Origin: Streptomyces fulvorobeus
Lineage (GTDB): Bacteria > Actinomycetota > Actinomycetes > Streptomycetales > Streptomycetaceae
Reading direction: 5' to 3'
Length of the DNA stretch: 64,000 bases
Assembly (NCBI RefSeq): GCF_013167895.1
Contig: NZ_BLWC01000001.1
Location: 1,302,001-1,366,000, forward strand
The notes under the pieces are model-generated. The model ran no database searches. It saw nothing but the letters and a program-made list of their open reading frames with translations, and had not been told where the DNA came from. Both the position numbers and the translations under genes were made by a program. Each line of letters starts with the position of its first letter. The stretch's first letter is position 1. This document shows positions 49,107 through 56,529 of the stretch, in pieces.

Positions 49107-49157
49107 TCCGACACCCCCTTCCCGACTCGATCCGCGACTGACTCCGTATGTCCTGCG

Positions 49158-49180
49158 AGTCTAGGCGGGGGGTCCGACAA
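49158..49180 (-). promoter_or_regulatory. RecA-NDp/PafBC-like promoter of SNF2-SWIM
   Basis: Minus strand TTGTCGGAC (49180-49172), 8-nt spacer, TAGACT (49163-49158). Matches 7 of 9 and the full -10 with exact spacing. Leader about 45 nt before GTG 49106. Confidence 0.6.
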
Positions 49181-49476
49181 CGGGCCTCGTCCCACCGTTT
49201 CGGCAGGTCAGAGCGAGGGCGATCCCGTCAGTGCGGGGTGGGGCGCCCGGCGTCGGACGGCGTCGGCACAGGTGCGGCGGCTGGGGCCTCCCGGGCGGGC
49301 GGGGCTTCTCACCGAGCCGCTCCGGGGCGCGCTCCCGGTGGCGACCCGGGCGCGCACCGCTCTCGCCCGCCCGGCCGCCCCCGGGTGCCGGACCGGCGGG
49401 AAGCGGGCAGGGTGGCCAGCGCCAGCATGTCCCCGTGACGTGAAGATGCGCCGGACGAGCAGACGAGGACCCGCCC
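49181..49476. other. Gene-free stretch between SNF2 and the lipoprotein gene
   Basis: About 300 bp, GC-rich, no credible gene or promoter recognised. GAGGA about 7 nt upstream of 49477 serves the lipoprotein. Confidence 0.4.
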
Positions 49477-49830
49477 ATGTCCGTGACCGTGCCCGACCAC
49501 CACCGCCGACGCCGTCTCGGCGGCGCAGCCGGAGCAGTGCTCCTCGCCCTCACCGTCTCGGGCTGTTCCGGTATGGGGCGCACAGCCGTCGGCCCGGTCA
49601 CGTACACCACCGAGCGGCACGCCGAGATCTCCCTGGACAGCCCGAGCGTGCGGGGCTGCCACCGGCTGCCCCCAGGAGCCCACGAGGTCCACAACGGCAC
49701 TCTGGTCGACGTGGTGCTCCACCGGAGCCGCGACTGCACCGGGCGTGACACGACGTACCTGGCGACCAGGCTGACCGACTTCACCGCGCCCCGCACCGAG
49801 CCCTGGCGCAGCTTCACCGTCGTCCACTGA
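49477..49830 (+). CDS. Small putative lipoprotein
   Basis: 117 aa. Basic N-terminus HHRRRRLGG, hydrophobic stretch and lipobox LTVSGC (Cys about residue 30). Mature part of about 88 residues with two more Cys (RGCHRLPPGA and SRDCTGRDT), which could form a disulfide. No recognised domain. Confidence 0.8.
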   Translation: MSVTVPDHHRRRRLGGAAGAVLLALTVSGCSGMGRTAVGPVTYTTERHAEISLDSPSVRGCHRLPPGAHEVHNGTLVDVVLHRSRDCTGRDTTYLATRLTDFTAPRTEPWRSFTVVH

Positions 49831-49912
49831 GTCAAACCCGCTCACCGCAGCGGGAACTCCTGGGCCGCGCTTCCCCGCAGCGGACAAAGGGTTCATCCTG
49901 GGAGGTGAGGCG

Positions 49913-50197
49913 ATGCGTATGCGCACTGGCAGCGAACCCGTGACGGCCCGCAGCCCCCTCCGGCTGCGACTCGTCCTCGCCCTTTGTGGCCTGACCTGGG
50001 CGGTCTTCGGCCTGATCGCCTTCTCGTTGACCGGCCGCCCCGGATGGGCCGCGGCCTGCGGCGCTCTGGTGGTGCTGGCCCTCACGGACGCCGCTGTCGT
50101 CGTCCGCCGCATCCGGCAGGGGCCGCGCTACCAGCCCGGCCGCGATGTCCCGCCGTACGAGGCCGGTCAGGACGGACGCGACGGCTTCGGCCGGTGA
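49913..50197 (+). CDS. DUF6343 small membrane protein
   Basis: 94 aa. Two transmembrane helices (VLALCGLTWAVFGLIAFSL and the next at about 46-62) and an Arg-rich cytoplasmic end (RRIRQGPRYQPGRDVPPYE). GGAGG precedes ATG 49913 by 7 nt; a second ATG follows two codons later. Function unknown. Confidence 0.75.
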   Translation: MRMRTGSEPVTARSPLRLRLVLALCGLTWAVFGLIAFSLTGRPGWAAACGALVVLALTDAAVVVRRIRQGPRYQPGRDVPPYEAGQDGRDGFGR

Positions 50198-50260
50198 GAG
50201 GCGCGTACCGGTTCAGCGGCGGCCGTCAGCAGCTCCGCGCGCCCACGAGACCGGTAGCCG

Positions 50261-50629
50261 TCAGGGCCGGTCGTCGAAGCGCGCGGCCCGCAGGTATTCC
50301 GGGTTGGGGTCGAGCGCGGCGGCCAGCCTGAAGTGACGGGTGGCCTGCTCGGGGCGGCCGGCGCGCTGGAACGTGCGAGCCAGCGCGAAATGCGCGAAGG
50401 CGTTGTCCGGTTCGCGCTCCAGCACCAGCTCGAACTCCAGCTCGGCGGGGCGCAGTTGCGCCGCGGCGAAGAAGGCCCTGGCCCGCAGCAGGCGGGCCGC
50501 CGTGTTTTCGGGGTGGGCGGCTATCACCGAGTCGAGCAATTTGACCGCGCCCCGCGGGTCTCGTGCCGCCAGCAGCTGCTCGGCCGCACGGAAGTCGATG
50601 ACATGGGTTTCCGGGTTGGTCTCGGGCAC
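50261..50629 (-). CDS. Tetratricopeptide repeat protein
   Basis: 122 aa. About three TPR-like helix pairs: AVKLLDSVIAAHPENTAARL, AELEFELVLEREPDNAFAHF and ATRHFRLAAALDPN. A small protein-interaction module with no other domain. GTG 50629 has GGAAGG 8 nt upstream. Separate from coaE by about 110 bp. Confidence 0.85.
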   Translation of the reverse strand: MPETNPETHVIDFRAAEQLLAARDPRGAVKLLDSVIAAHPENTAARLLRARAFFAAAQLRPAELEFELVLEREPDNAFAHFALARTFQRAGRPEQATRHFRLAAALDPNPEYLRAARFDDRP

Positions 50630-50740
50630 GGTCGCATCCTTCCCCTCGCTCGCCGGTCTCCAACGTACGGCAGCGTCGCCGTATTCCGTGCGGCCCCGTG
50701 GTAAAGGGCTGCCGCGACGGCGCCGTGGCCACGCCCTGAC

Positions 50741-51343
50741 TCAGCCCGCCGCCGCCCGCTCCACCAGCTCCGCCCAGACCGCGCGCACCTGCGGTTCCAG
50801 CGCCTCCAGCGGCCCGTCGTTGTCGATGACCAGGTCAGCCACGGCCCTTCGCTGCTCCCGCGTCGCCTGAGCGGCCATCCGGGCGCGGGCGTCGGACTCG
50901 GTCATCCCGCGCAGCCGTACGAGACGGTCCATCTGGGTCGCGGGCGTGGCGTCCACCAGGACCACCAGGTCGTACCCGGGCGCCAGGCCGTTCTCCGTGA
51001 GGAGCGGGACATCGTGAACGACGACGGAACCGGGGCCCGCGGCGCGCTCCAGCACGGCCGAGCGCGCGCCGACCAGCGGGTGGACGATCGCGTTGAGCGT
51101 GGCGAGCCGGTCGGGGTCGGCGAAGACGACAGCGCCGAGCGCCGGCCGGTCCAGGGTGCCGTCGGCCCTCAGGATTCCGGGGCCGAAAGCCTCCACGACG
51201 GCCACGAGCCCGGGGGTCCCGGGCTCGACGACCTCGCGCGCGATCCTGTCGGCGTCGATCAGTACGGCGCCGAGGCCGGCGAGCCGCCGCGACACCTCAC
51301 TCTTGCCGGCGCCGATACCGCCGGTCAGGCCCACTTTCAGCAT
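50741..51343 (-). CDS. coaE: Dephospho-CoA kinase
   Basis: Last step of coenzyme A synthesis. 200 aa. Walker [18 protein letters not shown] at the N-terminus, [17 protein letters not shown], and [13 protein letters not shown] (acceptor-binding). The [21 protein letters not shown] region is the lid and C-terminal core. Short single-domain form, unlike the mycobacterial GrpB-fused one. Confidence 0.95.
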   Translation of the reverse strand: MLKVGLTGGIGAGKSEVSRRLAGLGAVLIDADRIAREVVEPGTPGLVAVVEAFGPGILRADGTLDRPALGAVVFADPDRLATLNAIVHPLVGARSAVLERAAGPGSVVVHDVPLLTENGLAPGYDLVVLVDATPATQMDRLVRLRGMTESDARARMAAQATREQRRAVADLVIDNDGPLEALEPQVRAVWAELVERAAAG

Positions 51344-51386
51344 GAACGGCAGCCTAGCGGCCGGCCTGCCGGACCGTCATGACCGC

Positions 51387-52325
51387 TCAGGCATCGCCTT
51401 CCCGCTCGGCGAGGAACCGCTCGAACTCGAGGCCGATCTCGTCAGCGGACGGCAGGTCGACGGGCTCCGCCACGAGATTTCCCCGGGTCTCGGCGCCCGC
51501 GATCGCGTCGTACTGGTGCTCAAGGCCCTCCACCAGGGTGACGAGCTCCTCATCGCCCTGACCGATCTGCCGGTCGATCTCGGTCTGCGTGCGGTGGGCC
51601 TCCGTACGCAGGGTGTGGGCGACGCTCGGCAGGACCAGGCCGGTCGCGCCGGTGATCGCTTCCAGTGCGGTGAGCGCGGCGTCGGGGTAGGAGGAGCGGG
51701 CCACGTAGTGCGGTACGTGGGCGGCGACGCCCAGTACGTCGTGTCCCGACTCCATCAGGCGGTACTCGACGAGCGCCTCCGCCGAGCCGGGTACCTGCGC
51801 CTCGTCGAACGGGCTTCGGTGGCCGGGCATCAGGTCGGTACGGTTGCCGTGCGGCGTGATGCCGACCGGGCGGGTGTGCGGGACGCCCATCGGAATACCG
51901 TGGAAGTTGACCGCGAGGCGCACACCGAGCCGCTCGACGATCTGCTCCACGGCGACGGCGAACCGCTCCCACTCCACGTCGGGCTCGGGCCCTGACAGCA
52001 GGAGGAATGGCGCTCCGGTGGCGTCCTGGACGACGCGGACGTCCAGTGTCGGGACCTCGAACGCCGCCCAGCGGTCGCGGCGGAACGTCAGCAGCGGCCG
52101 GCGCGCGCGGTAGTCGACGAGCCGGTCGTGGTCGAAGCGCGCCACTATCTGGTGGGGCAGCGTTTCGAGCAGGCCGTCGACGATCTGTTCGCCGGTCTCA
52201 CCCGCGTCGATGTATCCGTCGAAGTGGTAGAGCATGACCAGCCCGGCCGACTCCTGGGCGAGCGCCATGTCGACGACAGCCAGGCCCTTCGGTTCCCATT
52301 CATACAAGCTCTGCGGATCAAGCAC
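51387..52325 (-). CDS. PAC2 family protein
   Basis: 312 aa. PAC2 fold, related to archaeal proteasome assembly chaperones: [52 protein letters not shown] and [20 protein letters not shown]. Actinobacterial members are found near proteasome or carboxylate-amine ligase genes; none is adjacent here. GTG 52325 has GGAGG (from AGGAG) 10 nt upstream. Confidence 0.9.
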   Translation of the reverse strand: MLDPQSLYEWEPKGLAVVDMALAQESAGLVMLYHFDGYIDAGETGEQIVDGLLETLPHQIVARFDHDRLVDYRARRPLLTFRRDRWAAFEVPTLDVRVVQDATGAPFLLLSGPEPDVEWERFAVAVEQIVERLGVRLAVNFHGIPMGVPHTRPVGITPHGNRTDLMPGHRSPFDEAQVPGSAEALVEYRLMESGHDVLGVAAHVPHYVARSSYPDAALTALEAITGATGLVLPSVAHTLRTEAHRTQTEIDRQIGQGDEELVTLVEGLEHQYDAIAGAETRGNLVAEPVDLPSADEIGLEFERFLAEREGDA

Positions 52326-52538
52326 GGTTACCGCTCCTCCTCGTGTTCCCCAGGAAGAACGCCCGTGGGGGCACCGGCATTCCCGGCCCGGCCTCCCCGT
52401 TCGGGTGGCCGATTCCCGGATGACCGTCCCCCGGGGTATCCGGCCGGTCCGTACGCGGTCCCGGCACGGGCGCCTCACGGCCCGTCAACTCCTCCCAGGG
52501 CTCGCCTCTTTCGCACCGCGTTCCGTACCGGCGGGACA

Positions 52539-52579
52539 TTGGTCCAGACCTTGACATGCCCACACCTTCTCCTTACCGT
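52539..52579 (+). promoter_or_regulatory. Promoter with DasR-type (dre) operator before the beta-helix gene
   Basis: TTGACA (52551-52556), a 17-nt spacer and TACCGT (52574-52579) form a strong promoter. Directly upstream is TTGGTCCAGACC (52539-52550), identical to the 12-bp repeat of Streptomyces chitinase promoters and close to the DasR site ACTGGTCTAGACCAGT. Start near 52586; GGGAAGG is the ribosome site. Confidence 0.7.
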
Positions 52580-52658
52580 CCCTGGGCAGAACGTTCAGCC
52601 CGGAACCCCATGTTCATGTACGAGGACATCCGGCATCCCCCACGGGAAGGCACCCCCC

Positions 52659-53618
52659 ATGCGCACCCGCTCCTCTCTCACCGCCCTGCTGGCCGGCGCC
52701 GTCGCCGCAGGTGGTCTCGCCCTGGCCACCGCGGCCCCGGCGGAGGCCGCCGTCATCGACGTGGCCACGACCGCCCAGCTCAAGTCCGCGCTCCTCGCCG
52801 CCGCCCCCGGCGACACGATCCGGCTCGCCGACGGCACGTACACCGGCAACTTCAAGGCGGTCACCCCGGGCACGTCCAGCGCCCGGATCACCCTCACCGG
52901 CTCCAGCAGGGCGGTCCTCACGGCGGGCGGAGGGTACGGGCTGCACCTCAACGGCGCCTCCTACTGGACCGTCCAGGGCGTCACCGTCACGGGCGGGCAG
53001 AAGGGGATCGTGACCGACGCGGCCAACAGCGTCGTCATCGACTCGGTGACCGTGCACGACCTGGACATGGAGGGCGTCCACTTCCGCAGGTCCAGCCGGG
53101 ACGGCATCCTGCGGAACTCACACATCCACGACACGGGGCACGACGGCCGGGGGATGGGCGAGGGCGTCTACGTCGGCACGGCCGGCGACCTCACCGACCG
53201 GAGCGACCACGTCCAGATACTCGGCAACGTGATCGGCCCCGGGGTCGGCGGCGAGAACATCGACATCAAGGAAGGCACCACCGGGGCCAGGATCATCGGC
53301 AACACCTTCGAGGGCAGCGGCCTGACCGGCGCCAACTACGACGACTCCTGGGTGGACGTGAAGGGCAACGACGTCCTGGTCGAGGGCAACAAGGGCTCCC
53401 GTACGACCAACAACGGCTACGAGACCCACACCCAGCGGAGCGGCTGGGGATGCGGCACCGTCTTCCGCGGCAACGTCTCCGACCTCTCGGGTGCCTACGG
53501 CGCCGACCAGCTCGCCGTCAACGTCACCAACAGCTCGTCGAGCTGCCGGACCACCGTGTACAGCAGCAACACCGTGACCGGCGGCAAGGGGCTGACGAAC
53601 ATCGCCGTCACGCCGTAA
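52659..53618 (+). CDS. Secreted right-handed parallel beta-helix protein
   Basis: 319 aa. Sec signal peptide (residues about 1-32, ending PAEAA). The mature protein opens IDVATTAQLKSALLAAAPGDTIRLADG, the start of polysaccharide-lyase-like beta helices, and shows the coil rhythm GVTVTGGQKGIVTD, NSHIHDTGHDGRG and GNTFEGSGL. Likely a pectate-lyase-like or glycan-acting exoenzyme, but catalytic residues are not certain. A dre site in its promoter links it to GlcNAc/DasR control. Confidence 0.9.
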   Translation: MRTRSSLTALLAGAVAAGGLALATAAPAEAAVIDVATTAQLKSALLAAAPGDTIRLADGTYTGNFKAVTPGTSSARITLTGSSRAVLTAGGGYGLHLNGASYWTVQGVTVTGGQKGIVTDAANSVVIDSVTVHDLDMEGVHFRRSSRDGILRNSHIHDTGHDGRGMGEGVYVGTAGDLTDRSDHVQILGNVIGPGVGGENIDIKEGTTGARIIGNTFEGSGLTGANYDDSWVDVKGNDVLVEGNKGSRTTNNGYETHTQRSGWGCGTVFRGNVSDLSGAYGADQLAVNVTNSSSSCRTTVYSSNTVTGGKGLTNIAVTP

Positions 53619-53644
53619 CCGCTCACACCGCCCCCGGAGACAGA

Positions 53645-53680
53645 AGTGAGGCCCGCCCCCCGTAGGGGACGGGCCTCACT
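53645..53680. terminator. Bidirectional terminator between the beta-helix gene and rpsA
   Basis: Arms 53645-53655 and 53670-53680 pair over 11 bp. After one mismatch the stem continues for 4 bp to a short loop. The genes converge here. Confidence 0.75.
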
Positions 53681-53727
53681 CGGTGCTCGCCGGCTACCGC
53701 AGCCGATGAGCGACCGGGGTCAGAGCG

Positions 53728-55242
53728 TCAGCTCTGGCCGCCCGCCAGCTTCTCGCGCAGCGCGGCCAGTGCCTCGTCCGACGCCAGGGCGCCGGAGTTG
53801 TCATCGGACTCCGAGGAGTACGAGCCGCCGCCACCGCTGCCGCCCGAGGCAGCCGGAGCGCTGCCGGCCGGGGCGGCAGCGCCCTCGGCAGCAGCGGCCT
53901 CGTCGGCCTCGCGGGACTTGATGACCTGCGCCTGGTGCTGCTCGAAGCGCTGCTGCGCCTCGGCGTACTGGGTCTCCCACACCTCGCGCTGAGACTCGAA
54001 GCCCTCGAGCCAGTCGTTGGTCTCGGGGTCGAAGCCCTCGGGGTAGATGTAGTTGCCCTGGTCGTCGTAGGACGCGGCCATGCCGTACAGCGTCGGGTCG
54101 AACTCGACCGAGGCCGGGTCGCCACCGAAGGACTCGTTGGCCTGCTTCAGCGAGAGGCTGATGCGGCGGCGCTCCAGGTCGATGTCGATGACCTTGACGA
54201 AGATCTCGTCGTTGACCTGGACGACCTGCTCCGGGATCTCCACGTGGCGCTCGGCCAGCTCGGAGATGTGGACCAGACCCTCGATGCCCTCGTCGACGCG
54301 CACGAACGCACCGAACGGAACGAGCTTCGTGACCTTACCCGGGACGACCTGACCGATCTGGTGCGTCCGGGCGAACTGCTGCCACGGGTCTTCCTGCGTC
54401 GCCTTGAGCGACAGGGAGACGCGCTCGCGGTCCATGTCGACGTCGAGGACCTCGACGGTGACTTCCTGGCCGACCTCGACAACCTCGGACGGGTGGTCGA
54501 TGTGCTTCCAGGACAGCTCGGAGACGTGCACGAGACCGTCGACGCCACCCAGGTCCACGAAGGCACCGAAGTTGACGATCGAGGAGACGACGCCGGAGCG
54601 GACCTGACCCTTCTGCAGGGTCGTGAGGAACGTCTGGCGGACCTCGGACTGCGTCTGCTCCAGCCAGGCACGGCGGGACAGGACCACGTTGTTGCGGTTC
54701 TTGTCCAGCTCGATGATCTTGGCCTCGAGCTCCTTGCCCACGTAGGGCTGGAGGTCGCGGACTCGACGCATCTCGACGAGGGAGGCCGGCAGGAAGCCAC
54801 GGAGGCCGATGTCGAGGATGAGACCACCCTTGACGACCTCGATGACGGTACCGGTGACGATGCCGTCTTCTTCCTTGATCTTCTCGATGGTGCCCCAGGC
54901 ACGCTCGTACTGAGCGCGCTTCTTCGAGAGGATCAGGCGGCCTTCCTTGTCCTCCTTCTGGAGAACCAGGGCCTCGATCTCGTCGCCGACCTTGACGACC
55001 TCGTTCGGGTCGACGTCGTGCTTGATCGACAGCTCGCGGCTCGGAATGACGCCTTCGGTCTTGTAACCGATGTCGAGGAGAACCTCGTCCCGGTCAACCT
55101 TGACGATGATGCCGTCAACGATGTCGCCGTCGTTGAAGTACTTGATCGTCTCGTCGATCGCCGCGAGGAACGCGTCCGCGTCGCCGATGTCGTTGACCGC
55201 AACCTGCGGAGTGGTGGCGGTGGTCTCGGTGCTGCTCGTCAT
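53728..55242 (-). CDS. rpsA: 30S ribosomal protein S1
   Basis: 504 aa, four S1 (OB-fold) domains: VDGIIVKVDRDEVLLDIGYK, VTGTVIEVVKGGLILDIGLRG, RSGVVSSIVNFGAFVDLGGV and VPGKVTKLVPFGAFVRVDEG. The C-terminus is a Gly/Ser/Glu-rich tail (SGGSGGGGSYSS). Recruits mRNA to the ribosome. Transcribed from its own strong promoter behind a leader of about 190 nt. Confidence 0.97.
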   Translation of the reverse strand: MTSSTETTATTPQVAVNDIGDADAFLAAIDETIKYFNDGDIVDGIIVKVDRDEVLLDIGYKTEGVIPSRELSIKHDVDPNEVVKVGDEIEALVLQKEDKEGRLILSKKRAQYERAWGTIEKIKEEDGIVTGTVIEVVKGGLILDIGLRGFLPASLVEMRRVRDLQPYVGKELEAKIIELDKNRNNVVLSRRAWLEQTQSEVRQTFLTTLQKGQVRSGVVSSIVNFGAFVDLGGVDGLVHVSELSWKHIDHPSEVVEVGQEVTVEVLDVDMDRERVSLSLKATQEDPWQQFARTHQIGQVVPGKVTKLVPFGAFVRVDEGIEGLVHISELAERHVEIPEQVVQVNDEIFVKVIDIDLERRRISLSLKQANESFGGDPASVEFDPTLYGMAASYDDQGNYIYPEGFDPETNDWLEGFESQREVWETQYAEAQQRFEQHQAQVIKSREADEAAAAEGAAAPAGSAPAASGGSGGGGSYSSESDDNSGALASDEALAALREKLAGGQS

Positions 55243-55431
55243 GTGGGAAAGGGCTCCGGTACGGACAGTGAGTCGTAGGTACTGCTACGCCGAGAGCCCG
55301 TATCGCCTCTGCAGAAGCCGGACAGCCTGGAAGGCGGCCGGCCCTTGCGGACGGCGCCTCGACAACCGAGGGGGCATACAACAGACGCGAGCGCGGCCTG
55401 CTAGGTCTGAGGCGCGCAGGCTCGCAGCGCA
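55243..55431 (-). other. rpsA 5' leader
   Basis: Untranslated leader between the mapped-by-eye promoter and ATG 55242. In other bacteria S1 represses its own translation through leader structure; GC-rich segments here could fold, but I identify no specific element. Confidence 0.4.
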
Positions 55432-55437
55432 ACTTGT

Positions 55438-55466
55438 AGCATACGGGGGCAGCCGGACAGGGTCAA
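55438..55466 (-). promoter_or_regulatory. rpsA promoter (HrdB-type)
   Basis: Minus strand TTGACC (55466-55461), a 17-nt spacer and TATGCT (55443-55438). Best vegetative promoter match in the window. Confidence 0.75.
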
Positions 55467-55635
55467 TGCGCGAAGGCGCACACCCAAGGCGCAACAGCCC
55501 ATTTCCGGCACAACTCATGTGCTCCGGGGCCACGTCGGCCACGATGACGTGTCTCGGGCACGCGTCCGTCCCCACGGGTCTCCACAGGTGGACACCGCGT
55601 GCGGCGGGTGAAGGCAAACTACAACGACGGGCACG

Positions 55636-56448
55636 ATGAGCCAAGAGATCAACGGGACCGAACCGGTGGCCACGCGCCGGAACGCCGGAGAACCGGAAAG
55701 CAGCCGGGCAAGTCGCGGCTGGTGGGACCGGAACGCGGACGACTACCAGAACGACCACGGGGCCTTCCTCGGCGACGACCGCTTCGTCTGGGGACCGGAG
55801 GGGCTCGACGAGGCCGACGCGGCTCTTCTGGGACCCGCCGCCGCACTGAACGGCCTGGACGTCCTGGAGATCGGCGCGGGCGCCGCCCAGTGCTCCCGCT
55901 GGCTGGCCGCCCAGGGGGCCCGCCCGGTCGCCCTGGACCTCTCCCACCGCCAGCTCCAGCACGCGCTGCGCATCGGTGACGGCCTCCCGCTGGTCGAGGC
56001 GGACGCGGGGAGCCTGCCGTTCCGGGACGGCTCCTTCGACCTGGCCTGCTCGGCCTACGGAGCGGTGCCGTTCGTCGCCGATCCCGTGCGGGTGTTCCGG
56101 GAGGTGCGCAGGGTGCTGCGGCCCGGCGGCCGGTGGGTGTTCTCGGTGACCCACCCCATCCGGTGGGCGTTCCCCGACGAGCCCGGCCCCGAGGGACTCT
56201 CGGTCGCCGCCTCCTACTTCGACCGCGTCCCCTACGTGGAGCAGGACGAGGAGGGCGACGCCGTCTACGTCGAGCACCACAGGACGCTCGGCGACCGGGT
56301 GCGGGACGTGGTGGCGGGCGGCTTCCGGCTCGTCGATCTCGTCGAGCCGGAGTGGCCCTCGTGGAACGACCAGGAGTGGGGCGGCTGGTCACCGCTGCGC
56401 GGAAACCTCATCCCCGGGACGGCGATCTTCGTCTGCGAACGGGAGTGA
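55636..56448 (+). CDS. Class I SAM-dependent methyltransferase
   Basis: 270 aa. Motif I LDVLEIGAGAAQCSRWLA, then PVALDLSHRQL, LPFRDGSFDLACSAYG and VLRPGGRWVFSVTHP, in Methyltransf_11 order. Substrate unknown. Resembles a group of Streptomyces methyltransferases near rpsA. Divergent from rpsA across about 390 bp that holds the rpsA promoter and leader; no clear promoter of its own. Confidence 0.9.
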   Translation: MSQEINGTEPVATRRNAGEPESSRASRGWWDRNADDYQNDHGAFLGDDRFVWGPEGLDEADAALLGPAAALNGLDVLEIGAGAAQCSRWLAAQGARPVALDLSHRQLQHALRIGDGLPLVEADAGSLPFRDGSFDLACSAYGAVPFVADPVRVFREVRRVLRPGGRWVFSVTHPIRWAFPDEPGPEGLSVAASYFDRVPYVEQDEEGDAVYVEHHRTLGDRVRDVVAGGFRLVDLVEPEWPSWNDQEWGGWSPLRGNLIPGTAIFVCERE

Positions 56449-56500
56449 CGCCCCGGTCCCGTACGCCGTAGCGGCACCGGGCGCCTCCGGGCGTACCGCC

Positions 56501-56523
56501 CTGCCGGTGCGGCGTACGAGACT
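56501..56523 (+). promoter_or_regulatory. Possible RecA-NDp/PafBC-like promoter of hrpB
   Basis: CTGCCGGTG (56501-56509), 8-nt spacer, GAGACT (56518-56523), 6 nt before GTG 56530. Matches 7 of 9, but the -10 starts with G instead of T, so weaker than the others. Confidence 0.4.
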
Positions 56524-56529
56524 GGGGGC

